Source: JAWPMT01 sp965267435 (GTDB lineage Bacteria > Bacteroidota > Bacteroidia > Cytophagales > Cyclobacteriaceae). Taken from it: a stretch of 64,000 nucleotides of DNA. The DNA lies in the NCBI GenBank assembly GCA_965267435.1, contig OZ253960.1, positions 6,758,001 to 6,822,000 on the forward strand, written 5' to 3'. Position 1 is the first letter of the stretch, and each line of letters begins with the position of its first letter. Below the pieces are notes generated by a model that had not been told where the DNA came from, ran no database searches, and saw nothing but the letters and a program-made list of their open reading frames with translations. The position numbers and the translations under genes were made by a program. This document shows positions 34,154-43,221 of this stretch, piece after piece.

Positions 34154-36313
34154 ATGATGAGACTTCTTTACCTCCTGTCAGTAGCATTCCTTTTCTCTAC
34201 CTGTTCTGCTCCCGTTTCAAATCCTGAAATCCAGAAGTGGGAGGCGCAGGCCGCTAACATCGAAATCATCCGGGACGACTTTGGGGTACCGCACATCTTC
34301 GGGAAGACAGACGCCGACGCCGTCTTCGGACTGCTGTATGCGCAATGCGAAGACGATTTCCCAAGGGTCGAGCGCAATTATGTTTGGGCGACGGGGCGAT
34401 TGGCGGAGGTTGAGGGCGAAGAGGCGCTGTACAGTGACCTGAGGGCGAGACTGTTCATGACCAAAGATGAAGCCATCGCCAACTACGAAAGGAGCCCCGA
34501 GTGGCTCAAGAAATTGTGCAACGCGTATGCCGACGGCATCAACTATTACTTGCATACCCACCCCGAAGTAAAGCCTCAGCTATTGACGCGATTTGAGCCT
34601 TGGATGCCGATGTACTTCAGCGAAGGATCCATTGGTGGTGATATCGAGCGCGTGAGGACCTCACGCATAAAGGAATTCTATGAAGGAGAGTCTCTGGCCA
34701 TGGCCGTGGAGGAAGATCTTTTTCCGGAACCCAAAGGCTCCAACGGATTCGCAATCAGTGGCGACCTCACCGCCTCGGGAGATGCGATGCTGCTTATCAA
34801 TCCGCATACCTCCTTCTACTTTCGCGGGGAGGTGCATGCTGTGAGTGAAGAAGGGCTCAATGCCTACGGCGCAGTCACCTGGGGGCAGTTTTTCGTCTAC
34901 CAGGGCTTCAACGAAAATACGGGATGGATGCACACCTCTACTTACACGGATGTCATCGACGAGTTTGTCGAGAATGTGGAGGAGCGGGATGGGCAATTGG
35001 TTTATCAATACGGTGAGGAGTGGCGTCCGGTGGAGACTTCTGAAGTGACGCTCAAGTACACAACCGATGAGGGAATGAAGGAGAGGACTTTCCCCATGTA
35101 CCGTACCCACCACGGCCCGATCACCCATAAGATTGATGACAAATGGGTAGCGACGGCCTTGATGTGGGAGCCGGTCAAGGCCCTCCAGCAGTCGTACATT
35201 CGTACGAAGCAGGATGGCTATCAGGGATTCCGGGAGATGATGGACATCAAGACCAACTCCTCCAATAACACGGTCTACGCCGACTCTGAGGGGAATATCG
35301 CCTATTTCCACGGCAACTTTATTCCGATCCGGGATACGAGTTTTGACTATTCACAACCCGTCGATGGGAGCAATCCGGCAACAGACTGGCAAGGGCTACA
35401 TGACGTCGAGGATGCCATCAAGCTACTGAATCCAGCCAATGGTTGGCTGCAAAACTGTAATTCCACGCCATTCACCTCTGCACTCGAGAATAGCCCTAAG
35501 GAAGAGGATTATCCTTATTACATGGCCAGTGCGCCAGAGAACTTCCGGGGAGTCCACGCCATTCGTTTGTTGAAGGATGCGAAGGATCTGACGTTGGATG
35601 GACTGATCGCCTTGGGTTACGATTCGCAGATTCCCGGTTTTGAGCAATTGATCCCTGGGCTCGTTGCGGCCTACGATCAGAGTAGCCAGAAAACCAATGA
35701 CATGACCAGTGCGATTGATGTCCTGAGGGATTGGGACTTTGCCGTCTCTGCGGAATCCGTGGCCATGACATTGGCGCATTTCTATGGTATGAGATGCCTG
35801 CAGGATGGAGAGGCGCCATCGGGGCTGTCATTTATGGATCGGGTTGATTACTTCGGAACAGATGCGCCGATGAATGAGCGACTTGCCTTGTTTCAGCAGA
35901 CTTTGGATCAATTGATAGCAGACTTCGGGAGCTGGGATCAACCCTGGGGAGAGGTCAATCGCCTTCAGCGACTCAATGGGAAGATCACCTCAGAATTCGA
36001 TGATAATCAGCCAAGTCTTGCCGTTGGTCTGGCCTCCGGGCGATGGGGTTCACTGGCGGCCTATGGTTCGCGCACTTTCGAAGGCACGAAAAAACTCTAT
36101 GGATATCGCGGTAACAGCTTCGTAGCCGTGGTTGAATTTGGCGATAAGGTCAAGGCCAAGAGCATGTTGGCGGGCGGTCAAAATAGTGACCCTGGTTCTC
36201 CGCACTTCTTTGATCAAGGTCAGCGGTACGTAGATGTGGACTTCAAGGACGTCGCTTATTACCGCGAAGACATCGAAGCAAGAGCCCAACGCACGTATCG
36301 TCCCGGGGAGTAA
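34154..36313 (+). CDS. Penicillin-acylase family (S45) Ntn-hydrolase, lipoprotein
   Basis: 719 aa single-chain precursor. A lipobox (FSTC, Cys17) gives envelope anchoring. The alpha chain runs to the cleavage site before Ser196 in PKGSNGFAIS, which becomes the N-terminal nucleophile of the beta chain; relatives have GSNNW there. The INPHTSFYFRGEVH and NENTGWMHTSTYTD stretches are family features, and a conserved Asn comes near GWLQNCNSTP. Known members cleave amide bonds in beta-lactams, acyl-homoserine lactones or bile salts. Here the substrate is unknown; quorum-signal cleavage is one possibility only. Confidence 0.92.
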   Translation: MMRLLYLLSVAFLFSTCSAPVSNPEIQKWEAQAANIEIIRDDFGVPHIFGKTDADAVFGLLYAQCEDDFPRVERNYVWATGRLAEVEGEEALYSDLRARLFMTKDEAIANYERSPEWLKKLCNAYADGINYYLHTHPEVKPQLLTRFEPWMPMYFSEGSIGGDIERVRTSRIKEFYEGESLAMAVEEDLFPEPKGSNGFAISGDLTASGDAMLLINPHTSFYFRGEVHAVSEEGLNAYGAVTWGQFFVYQGFNENTGWMHTSTYTDVIDEFVENVEERDGQLVYQYGEEWRPVETSEVTLKYTTDEGMKERTFPMYRTHHGPITHKIDDKWVATALMWEPVKALQQSYIRTKQDGYQGFREMMDIKTNSSNNTVYADSEGNIAYFHGNFIPIRDTSFDYSQPVDGSNPATDWQGLHDVEDAIKLLNPANGWLQNCNSTPFTSALENSPKEEDYPYYMASAPENFRGVHAIRLLKDAKDLTLDGLIALGYDSQIPGFEQLIPGLVAAYDQSSQKTNDMTSAIDVLRDWDFAVSAESVAMTLAHFYGMRCLQDGEAPSGLSFMDRVDYFGTDAPMNERLALFQQTLDQLIADFGSWDQPWGEVNRLQRLNGKITSEFDDNQPSLAVGLASGRWGSLAAYGSRTFEGTKKLYGYRGNSFVAVVEFGDKVKAKSMLAGGQNSDPGSPHFFDQGQRYVDVDFKDVAYYREDIEARAQRTYRPGE

Positions 36314-36383
36314 AAGGTTGCTAATACGTAAGGATTGTTACCCTGAGGATAGACATTTGGTGCCCAAACGCATAAAAAGGAGG

Positions 36384-36501
36384 TGACAGACCAAAAAATA
36401 TCATTAGGGTAATCCCCGGATTTATTCCGGGGTCTCCTCTAATAAAAGGTTAATCATTCAAAATAAGGAGATCCCGGAACAGTGATATTTTTTGTCTGTC
36501 A
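36384..36501. repeat. REP-like palindromic element
   Basis: Outer arms tgacagaccaaaaaatatca (36384-36403) and the complementary arm at 36483-36501 pair with a single bulge. Inside, ccccgga-tttat-tccgggg (36414-36432) forms a perfect 7-bp hairpin, and ccggggtctcc (36427-36437) can also pair with ggagatcccgg (36467-36477), one mismatch. The element fills most of the gap between the acylase and the DinB-like gene. The shape is that of a small transposon end or a REP/BIME unit, but no transposase is near. Confidence 0.65.
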
Positions 36502-36556
36502 TCGGTAGGCTCTCGAACGCGAGCCCGGTCGAAGGGTCGGACAATTCCGAACACCC

Positions 36557-37132
36557 TCACTTCTTCATGGCATCCTCAGTGAAGTGGCCCGATCTTTTCC
36601 CTCGCGCCATGCGCTCCTGAAAGTACTGTTCGGATTGCCCTTTGGGTATCGATAGACTTTGCCAATCGGGCCCCTTGATCATGCGAGCAATGTACGTGAT
36701 CTGACCTACGTGATAGGAGATGTGCGCGATCTGTCGATTGACGGCCTCAAGTACTGTATGCTCATTGTTCCGGATATAGACCTTCGAGCCGAAGTTGTCA
36801 GTGTTCAGCCCTTCGATCGCTGCAAACAAGCAAGCCCATCCCTCTTCCCACATATCCATCAGTCGGTCCCGATCCTGATCCGTCAACTCAAACTCGGTAT
36901 CCCGATGCCGCGACTTCTTTTCACCATCGGTTGTCAGAAAGTCCGTCCATCGCGACAGCATGTTGCCGCGAAGGTGCTTGATGATGATCGCAATCGAGTT
37001 GCTCTCCTCATTGTACTGCCAGAAGAGATCCTCCGCCTCCAATTGCTGGATCGCCCCCTCAGCTAATTGCTTGGTGTATTTGAACTGCAGAAGGGCATTG
37101 GTCAGGTAGTTTTCGATGACAGACTGCGACAT
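36557..37132 (-). CDS. DUF1572 / DinB-superfamily protein
   Basis: 191 aa four-helix bundle family. His residues expected to bind a metal are seen in IIIKHLRGN (about 50-60) and RQIAHISYHVGQITY (about 134-148), the usual DinB arrangement. The family includes stress-induced and thiol S-transferase proteins; this member has no assigned reaction. It is just downstream (12 bases) of the membrane protein gene at 37145-37729 in the same direction, so it may belong to the sigma-factor operon. Confidence 0.88.
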   Translation of the reverse strand: MSQSVIENYLTNALLQFKYTKQLAEGAIQQLEAEDLFWQYNEESNSIAIIIKHLRGNMLSRWTDFLTTDGEKKSRHRDTEFELTDQDRDRLMDMWEEGWACLFAAIEGLNTDNFGSKVYIRNNEHTVLEAVNRQIAHISYHVGQITYIARMIKGPDWQSLSIPKGQSEQYFQERMARGKRSGHFTEDAMKK

Positions 37133-37144
37133 GGGAGATGTGGT

Positions 37145-37729
37145 TTAGTGACTACTGATTAACATCTCTCTTAGGTTTTCCAGTTCCTTCCTCTTGGGTC
37201 TGTGAATTCTCCTGGCCTCCCATTTTGTTAAGAAATAAGCCAGTGTGAGGCCACCAGTCACAATGACCAACTTCAATAACATCTTCTCGGGTTCCTCGAA
37301 AAATATCATGTTGACGAGCAAGGGCACGCCAAGAGGGAGGATGTACCACCAAGCCATGGTCCGAGCCATGCGCTCCAGGTAATTGACATTGGCGATGGCA
37401 TGGTCCAACTCACCCAATAGGGTACGATCGTATTGCTCTTCTCCCTTTTTTCGTTGGAAACGAATGTAGACGATGTAAACTATGCCGAGGGCCAACACCA
37501 ACGGGATTGTGATGGCGTAGAAGGTGGAAACGGATTCCCGGAAGCCAAAGAATATCGCTGCTATAACCGCGAGGTTGATAAGGATAAGTCCCCATTCGTT
37601 GAGCCTGGCCCACTTTGCGGCTTTGTTTTTCTTTTTCAGAACTCTCTTCAACAATGTGTTCTCGTCGATTGCGAACAGTGGTCGATCGTTCTGTGTGTCC
37701 CATATTTTTTTCATATCCTCAAATTCCAT
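37145..37729 (-). CDS. Four-helix membrane protein coupled to the ECF sigma gene, possible sigma regulator
   Basis: 194 aa from the ATG at 37729. The N-terminal 40 residues are cytoplasmic and charged (MEFEDMKKIWDTQN, then LLKRVLKKKNKAA), followed by four membrane helices at about 45-62, 68-86, 118-137 and 146-164. The start overlaps the end of the ECF sigma gene by 11 bases, an arrangement typical of sigma/anti-sigma pairs. It does not show the ZAS or FecR-type anti-sigma domain. Similar proteins sit next to sigma genes in other Bacteroidota. The anti-sigma role is an inference. Confidence 0.75.
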   Translation of the reverse strand: MEFEDMKKIWDTQNDRPLFAIDENTLLKRVLKKKNKAAKWARLNEWGLILINLAVIAAIFFGFRESVSTFYAITIPLVLALGIVYIVYIRFQRKKGEEQYDRTLLGELDHAIANVNYLERMARTMAWWYILPLGVPLLVNMIFFEEPEKMLLKLVIVTGGLTLAYFLTKWEARRIHRPKRKELENLREMLISSH

Positions 37730-38225
37730 CGTACTCGTATTTTTTTGATTCAGCAACCAATTGCTTCTTGATTCGGTGGATTTTCACACCGATGTTCGAT
37801 TCTGTGATACCTAGTATCTCTGACATTTCTCGGTAGCTGTAGCCGTCAAGTAGCAGAATGGCCAATGACCGGTCTACGGCGCTTAGTTGAGCAATTTGGC
37901 GGTACAGCCAGCCGATGCGTTTATCTTCCTCGGAGGTGGCGTGCAGAAAATGTTCATGGCCGTCGAGCGAGCTACTTCCGGCGTGTTTCTTTGCTTTTGT
38001 CTTCCACTTCAAGGCTGTGTTGATGGCAATACGGTAGAGCCATGTGGTGACCGCGCACCTTCCTTCAAAGCCAGGGATGGAATGCCAAACCTGGATCGAG
38101 ATCTCCTGGAAGAGGTCTTCCTGATCCTCCAACTCGCTGGCGTAGGCACGAATCACTTTGAGCATCAGTGCCCGGTACTTCTCCAGCCATTCTTTGAAGA
38201 TCTTATGTCTCTCGTTTTCTGTCAT
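37719..38225 (-). CDS. ECF RNA polymerase sigma factor
   Basis: 168 aa from the ATG at 38225. Region 2 shows the conserved core-binding and -10 recognition helix (DQEDLFQEISIQVWHSIPGFEGRC, TWLYRIAINTALKW), and region 4 has the helix-turn-helix LDGYSYREMSEILGITESNIGVKIHRIKKQL. It is a SigmaE/RpoE-like envelope-stress class factor. The next gene on the same strand is a four-helix membrane protein overlapping by 11 bases. Its own promoter is expected in the upstream 140 bases. Confidence 0.93.
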   Translation of the reverse strand: MTENERHKIFKEWLEKYRALMLKVIRAYASELEDQEDLFQEISIQVWHSIPGFEGRCAVTTWLYRIAINTALKWKTKAKKHAGSSSLDGHEHFLHATSEEDKRIGWLYRQIAQLSAVDRSLAILLLDGYSYREMSEILGITESNIGVKIHRIKKQLVAESKKYEYDGI

Positions 38226-38367
38226 GCTTTGGTACACTAGTACAGGGATCCAATGTAATCCTTACAAGGGCCACTACTTTTTTTTGAATTAATGCATTTC
38301 GTCGGTGATAAAGCCAAATCTGAGTGGGGTCGATTTAGTAAATTCCATGTTGAAATAACCCCAACTT

Positions 38368-39192
38368 ATGAAAAAAGACAGTCGTCGATCATTTATCTCA
38401 AAATCAGTTGTTGGCCTCGGACTAGGATCTTCATTGCTTACCTCATTATCATCCAGAGCGAGCACTCGAAAAGTTCACCAGCAATTACCGTCGCTGAAAG
38501 GCAGGAAGGTCCTGTTTACTTACGGTGGCTGGAAAGGGCATGAGCCTGAGGTATTCAAGGACTACTTTGTGCCGTGGTTGGAAAGTGAAGGAGCGGAAGT
38601 CCTCGTTCACAACACAACTGCACCTTATGCCGACGCCGAGTTGATGCAGTCGATTGACCTCGTGATCCAGCAGATCACTATGGACAAAATTGAGAGAGAC
38701 CAGGTAAAGGGACTGATGCAGGCAGTGCAAGCAGGTACGGGGATGGCCGGTTGGCATGGCGGCATGTGTGACAGCTTTAGGGCAGATACGGGCTACCAAT
38801 TCATGACTGGCGGACAGTTTGTGGCTCATCCCGGTGGTCAAATAGGCTATACGGTGAAGGTGGTTGGTGACGACCCACTGACGGCAGGCATTACCGAATT
38901 TGCGATGAAGAGTGAGCAGTATTATATGCACGTGGATCCGAATATGAAAGTGGTGGCGACTACGCAGTTTAGTGGCGAGCATAATGACTGGATTGAAGGC
39001 TGTACCATGCCGGTGATTTGGAAAAAGTACCACGGCGCGGGTCGGGTCTTCTATTCTTCGCTGGGGCATGCGTTGAATCACTTGACGGAAGTCCCCGAAG
39101 CTATGACAATCATCAAGAGAGGCATCCAGTGGGCAAGTGCCAGCAAGGACGGGCCCAAGGAAGAGTGGGTAAACCCGGTATATGGCGCATAG
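38368..39192 (+). CDS. ThuA-like trehalose-utilisation domain protein, Tat-type signal
   Basis: 274 aa. The N-terminal KKDSRRSFISKSVVGLGLGSSLL is a likely twin-arginine signal with a hydrophobic core. The rest is a class I glutamine-amidotransferase-like ThuA fold: KVLFTYGGWKGHEP near residue 50, GTGMAGWHGGMCDSF (nucleophile-elbow position without a Cys), GRVFYSSLGHALNHL at the end. ThuA domains occur in clusters for disaccharide or 3-keto-sugar breakdown in Bacteroidota. Here no neighbour is coupled; substrate unknown. Confidence 0.88.
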   Translation: MKKDSRRSFISKSVVGLGLGSSLLTSLSSRASTRKVHQQLPSLKGRKVLFTYGGWKGHEPEVFKDYFVPWLESEGAEVLVHNTTAPYADAELMQSIDLVIQQITMDKIERDQVKGLMQAVQAGTGMAGWHGGMCDSFRADTGYQFMTGGQFVAHPGGQIGYTVKVVGDDPLTAGITEFAMKSEQYYMHVDPNMKVVATTQFSGEHNDWIEGCTMPVIWKKYHGAGRVFYSSLGHALNHLTEVPEAMTIIKRGIQWASASKDGPKEEWVNPVYGA

Positions 39193-39245
39193 GCGCCAAA
39201 GCTTTTGATTTTACAGAATAGTTTGAATGCAACCCCTTTTAGACC

Positions 39246-39746
39246 ATGAGAACAATCCTATTTTCAATCTGTGTACTGCTGGCGGCCCATTTAGTATGTG
39301 GCCAGACAATACCGAAGCGTGTTAAGTACAAAGACATCGATCTTTTAGACGGCTCCATTATCAAAGGGTCCGAGATGAAAGGCAAAGTGATTGTCACCAA
39401 TTTGTGGGGTACGTGGTGCAAGCCGTGCATTGCCGAGATCCCTGACCTCAATGAGTTGGTGGAAGAATTCGGAGAGGCAGACGATGTCCTGTTTCTGGCC
39501 ATAGCAAGTCCACCCCTGGACACGCCTGAGAAGATCCAGAATTTTCTGGAGAAGCGGGAGTTCAACTTCCGTCAAATGACCCCCGACGCCAAGTCAATCT
39601 TTTTCGATGTAACGGGCGGCGGTACTTTCCCAACGACGGTGGTATATGATAAAAGTGGAAGCATGCAGGCGAAGTTTGTGGGTAGTCTTGAGCCGGATGA
39701 TTTCGCGAAGCTGAGGTCCATGCTTCCAGAGCTTTTGGGGGAGTAA
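39246..39746 (+). CDS. TlpA-like thiol:disulfide oxidoreductase
   Basis: 166 aa. A signal peptide (MRTILFSICVLLAAHLVCG; the Cys near the end could act as a lipid anchor) is followed by a thioredoxin fold with LWGTWCKPCIAEIPDL (CxxC) near residue 58-63 and the cis-proline region GGTFPTTVVYDK near 126-137. It would reduce or oxidise disulfides of envelope proteins such as cytochrome c maturation substrates. It is 54 bases after the ThuA-like gene and ends close to a dispersed repeat. Confidence 0.92.
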   Translation: MRTILFSICVLLAAHLVCGQTIPKRVKYKDIDLLDGSIIKGSEMKGKVIVTNLWGTWCKPCIAEIPDLNELVEEFGEADDVLFLAIASPPLDTPEKIQNFLEKREFNFRQMTPDAKSIFFDVTGGGTFPTTVVYDKSGSMQAKFVGSLEPDDFAKLRSMLPELLGE

Positions 39747-39752
39747 GGGAGC

Positions 39753-39790
39753 CAACTTCTCCACTCCTCAACTTATCAACTCCTCAACCA
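39753..39790. repeat. Second copy of the tcaactcctcaac repeat
   Basis: The stretch ctccactcctcaacttatcaa ctcctcaacc shares about 20 bases (tcaacttatcaactcctcaa) with 32360-32380. It contains repeated tcctcaac units and lies in the 49-base gap between the TlpA-like gene and modC. Only the arm is present; no inverted partner is seen here. Confidence 0.6.
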
Positions 39791-39795
39791 AGAAC

Positions 39796-40671
39796 TCACC
39801 CAATCTTCCTCACCACCGGATTCCAGGCCTTGGAGGCAACGATCACTTTGTCGCCGGGTTTGAGGTGGGCGGCGTCGTTTTCATCAGCAACGATTTCCAC
39901 AGTCTCGTTGCCGATCAACAGTGATATGAGGTACAAGAAATCCTGCTGAACCACTTCTGCTACTTCAGCAGTGAATTGAAACTTACCGCTGAGTTTTTGC
40001 GATACGAGGACTTCCTTTGGTGGGCCCATCCGTCCGATCTGACCATCGATGATCTCGATCACCTGATCGGACATCTTCAATATCTCCAAACGATCATGCG
40101 TCACGAGCAGCGTCGTCAATCCATATTCGGCGTGTACGCGTAGGATGTAAGATTGCAGCTTGTATTTGAGCGACTGATCTACTGCCGAAAAGGGCTCATC
40201 GAGCAGCAACAACTTAGGTTTATTCACCAGTGCGCGAGCGAGTGCGACACGCTGCTTCTGGCCACCTGAGAGTGTGTCCGGCTTTCTTGTGCGAAGGCCC
40301 TCCAGTTCCATCAGCTCTATCAATTCCTTTACGATACCCGCATCCTGGCCTTTGCTCAGCGCAAATCGCAGATTACCCTCCACAGTCATGTTTGGGAATA
40401 GCGCGAAGTCCTGGAAGAGCAGTCCCACCTCCCGTTGTTGCGGGGATAGGTTGGTACTGTTCGAGGAGTCATACCATGTAGTACCATCAATGGCGATTCG
40501 GCCGCTTTCCGGCTTCATCAGCCCACTGAGCATTCTTAAGACAGAGGTCTTGCCGACGCCCGATTTTCCGAAAAGTGTAGCAAAGCAGCCTCGTGGCAAC
40601 TCGATCTTGAGGTCCATCTTCATGGGGCCGCTGCCCGAATGGAGTGTTTTGTGGATGTCGATCTCAATCAT
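39796..40671 (-). CDS. modC: Molybdate ABC transporter ATP-binding protein
   Basis: 291 aa. The ABC domain has Walker A GKSGVGKTS, signature LSGGQKQRVALARAL, Walker B LLLLDEPFSAVD and a switch His in VTHDRLEIL. The C-terminal 60-70 residues resemble a molybdate-sensing TOBE domain (AEVAEVVQQDFLYL). It drives uptake of molybdate together with ModB. Its start overlaps modB's end by 4 bases (atga), a normal coupling. Confidence 0.94.
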   Translation of the reverse strand: MIEIDIHKTLHSGSGPMKMDLKIELPRGCFATLFGKSGVGKTSVLRMLSGLMKPESGRIAIDGTTWYDSSNSTNLSPQQREVGLLFQDFALFPNMTVEGNLRFALSKGQDAGIVKELIELMELEGLRTRKPDTLSGGQKQRVALARALVNKPKLLLLDEPFSAVDQSLKYKLQSYILRVHAEYGLTTLLVTHDRLEILKMSDQVIEIIDGQIGRMGPPKEVLVSQKLSGKFQFTAEVAEVVQQDFLYLISLLIGNETVEIVADENDAAHLKPGDKVIVASKAWNPVVRKIG

Positions 40672-41339
40672 CTCAGCACCTCCCTTGCGCGCTGCCCGTT
40701 GAGAGAGTACACGATCAGCAAGATGACAAAACTGAGCCCTACCATGACCAGTGAGTAGCTGTTGGCCACTTCGTAATTCAAGGCTTCGACCTCGTCAAAA
40801 ATGGCAATGGAAGCCACGCGTGTTTCTCCGGGAATATTGCCGCCAATCATCAGCACTACGCCGAATTCACCTACTGTATGTGTGAAGGCAAGTACCACGC
40901 CTGTTACAATGGACCGCCGAATGTTGGGCAGTAATACCCGAAAAAGTGTTTCAAGTTTTGACTTTCCCAACACGTACGACGCGTCCCTGAGGTCGGGAGA
41001 GAGTTGTGCAAAACCCGACTGGATCGGATGCACCATGAAGGGTAAGCTGTAAATGAGCGACGCTACCACCAATCCTTCAAAAGAGAAGACCAGCCGAAGA
41101 CCCAGAGACTCGTCGAGCCAGGAACCAAACGCATTGCTCGGGCTGAATGCGACCAGCAAATAGAAACCAATTACTGTAGGGGGTAGCACCAGCGGCAGAC
41201 TCACAACGGATTCGACCAAGGGCCTTAGCCGTGATTTGGAATGCGCCAGCCAATAGGCGAGGGGTAATGACAAAACGAGTAGTAGGATCGTCGCCGTCAG
41301 GGCCAGCTGAAATGTCAATATGAAAGGCTCCCAACTCAT
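40668..41339 (-). CDS. modB: Molybdate ABC transporter permease
   Basis: 223 aa, five to six hydrophobic segments. The cytoplasmic coupling loop with consensus EAA (GFAQLSPDLRDASYVLGKSKLETLFRVLLPNI) sits at about residues 120-150. The family is BPD_transp_1; ModB is supported by its partners on both sides. It overlaps the Mop-domain gene by 4 bases and modC by 4 bases, so the trio is one transcript. Confidence 0.94.
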   Translation of the reverse strand: MSWEPFILTFQLALTATILLLVLSLPLAYWLAHSKSRLRPLVESVVSLPLVLPPTVIGFYLLVAFSPSNAFGSWLDESLGLRLVFSFEGLVVASLIYSLPFMVHPIQSGFAQLSPDLRDASYVLGKSKLETLFRVLLPNIRRSIVTGVVLAFTHTVGEFGVVLMIGGNIPGETRVASIAIFDEVEALNYEVANSYSLVMVGLSFVILLIVYSLNGQRAREVLR

Positions 41340-41737
41340 CTGGCTGATAGCATTACCTCATTGGTTTTGACCATTGCGACAACTTCGGACCCTACTTCCA
41401 GCTCCAGTGCTCGCACGGCGTTTGTCGTGATGATGGACGAAACCGTTCCTATGTCCGTCTGTAGCTCCAGGCGACTGAGTAAGTCCCCTTTTTGTAGTTT
41501 TTGGATCGTACCTGGGACTCGATTGCGTAGGCTGATCCCTTCGACATTTGGCAACCCAATGATGACCTCGGTTTCCTTGAAGACAACTTCCACGCCATTC
41601 CCAACTTTCAGATAGGCCGCGGTGTCCGGCGTATCAATGACGATCGCCGAGAAGTGCACGTCTCCAACTGCAGCATCCACCAAAGTGAGCGTTCCATCGA
41701 CCGTCAGGTCAGTTATATGGCCTTTGAGGGTATTCAT
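41336..41737 (-). CDS. Two-Mop-domain molybdate-binding protein
   Basis: 133 aa, two tandem Mop (molbindin/TOBE) domains of about 65 residues. The second has RNRVPGTIQKLQKGDLLSRLELQTDIGTVSSIITTNAV, the first is more diverged. Mop proteins store molybdate or regulate its uptake. The gene comes first in the mop-modB-modC unit and overlaps modB by 4 bases. It differs from the usual modA-first order; modA lies 6.6 kb upstream on the same strand (48385-49188). Confidence 0.9.
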   Translation of the reverse strand: MNTLKGHITDLTVDGTLTLVDAAVGDVHFSAIVIDTPDTAAYLKVGNGVEVVFKETEVIIGLPNVEGISLRNRVPGTIQKLQKGDLLSRLELQTDIGTVSSIITTNAVRALELEVGSEVVAMVKTNEVMLSAR

Positions 41738-41823
41738 TGGTCGGATCGAAGTTAGTTCGAAATCCGATATTCGATGGCCTTGTCTCCTGCTTGAGGGGCT
41801 GGGTCAGCCTCAGCATGTGTCGT

Positions 41824-43221
41824 TCAATCGCCTGGGCTAACACGACGGAGTCGAACCGATACCCAAGCTACTACCGCCAGAAACACCAGCAACACCATCT
41901 CCACCTGCAAGCCCAACCACTTATTGGGAATGAATCCGGCCTGGGCAACGAGGAAGATCACCAAGGCAACGAGCGCGAGGTAGACATTGATGATGTGTGG
42001 TTTTTGCTTGGAGAAGATGGCCGTCATGATCATGGGACCTAGCAGTGATGTACCCGCGAAACTCAGCCTCCCCAGGAGCACCAACTGATCACCACTGAAG
42101 ATGGAGAAAATCAGGGCTGCAGCCGCAAAGAAGTAGATGGAGGCTTTCACTTTCCAGAAGGAGACATTCTTTCCTGCCAATGATCGGAACTCATTGCCCA
42201 TGGCGAAGATCTGGGAGTCACTCGTTGATAGTGCCGCGGCAACAAGTCCGATAATCGTTGCTGCCGCCAGAAAGGCGGTTTGGTCATTGAGCAGCACATT
42301 GGACAAGAAGTCCGCCGTAGCGAGATCACCGTATTTAGCGGCGCCGTAAAATCCCAAAGCCATGGTGGGAAGAATGACAAGCATAGCAAACACACCGACC
42401 GAAAAGGCCATCGTGTGCGTTGATTTGATGTTTTTCATGATCACAATCCTCGTAGTAAGCTGAGGCTGTGTTACAGGTAACATCGTGATCACCAGCGCGG
42501 AGGATACAAGAAACTGAATGGAGAACAGGCCCTTTGGTCCTGGGACAGAAAGCAATTGTGGGTTCGTTTCACCGATGGTGCTGAACATTTCCTGCACGCC
42601 ACCAAAGTATTGCACACATCCCCACGCGACCACCCACACTATGACAAGAAGAATGGTGCCCTGCACTACATCCGCGTACAATATGGCGCGCAAACCTCCG
42701 GTGGCGCTATAGAACAACATCAAGACCACGATACCAATGGCCCATCCCCAGTAAGGCAGAAATGTGGGAAAAGCGGCATTGAGGAATATGGCAATCCCCC
42801 GGATCTGGATGGATACATATGGAATCAGGAAGAGGAAGATCCCGGCAAAGTAGATGTATGCGGCCAGAGAGGTGCCGTAGCTGTTGCGCATGAGCCCCGC
42901 CACTCCAGTAAATCCTTCTTTGTGCACTTTCCGTCGTAGGTGGAGACTGAAGAAGATCAGGAAAAACACCATTACCGCATCGGAGAACGCCAGGAAGATC
43001 CACGCACCAATGCCGTGATTGCGGAAGAAGTCCGGCATTCCCATGATCGTGAATGTGCTGAACAACGTGGCTGAGAACGACATGAACCCGATGAAGAGGC
43101 CGATCTTGCCGCCGCCCATCATGTAGTCCTCGGTGCTTTTATTTTGCTTTCGTGAATTGAGCGAAAGGGTGACGAGGAGGCCTACGTAGGCAATCCCCAG
43201 GATGGCCATCCAGGTAGTCAT
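41824..43221 (-). CDS. Sodium:solute symporter (SSS family)
   Basis: 465 aa with about 12-13 membrane segments. The SSS fold is shown by TLFSTFTIMGMPDFFRNHG near residue 57-75 and the SDSQIF helix near 345. It likely imports a sugar acid or small organic anion with Na+. Last gene of the six-gene sugar-acid module; overlaps the 74-residue partner by 4 bases (atga). SSS carriers with a small two-helix partner are known (for example with DUF997, DUF485, DUF3311), supporting a stable pair. Substrate unknown. Confidence 0.92.
   Translation of the reverse strand: MTTWMAILGIAYVGLLVTLSLNSRKQNKSTEDYMMGGGKIGLFIGFMSFSATLFSTFTIMGMPDFFRNHGIGAWIFLAFSDAVMVFFLIFFSLHLRRKVHKEGFTGVAGLMRNSYGTSLAAYIYFAGIFLFLIPYVSIQIRGIAIFLNAAFPTFLPYWGWAIGIVVLMLFYSATGGLRAILYADVVQGTILLVIVWVVAWGCVQYFGGVQEMFSTIGETNPQLLSVPGPKGLFSIQFLVSSALVITMLPVTQPQLTTRIVIMKNIKSTHTMAFSVGVFAMLVILPTMALGFYGAAKYGDLATADFLSNVLLNDQTAFLAAATIIGLVAAALSTSDSQIFAMGNEFRSLAGKNVSFWKVKASIYFFAAAALIFSIFSGDQLVLLGRLSFAGTSLLGPMIMTAIFSKQKPHIINVYLALVALVIFLVAQAGFIPNKWLGLQVEMVLLVFLAVVAWVSVRLRRVSPGD

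Noticed and set aside
34661..35311. 216-aa minus-strand ORF inside the penicillin-acylase gene
   Set aside because: The plus-strand frame has the intact Ntn-hydrolase motifs; the reverse frame is His/Arg/Leu-rich noise.
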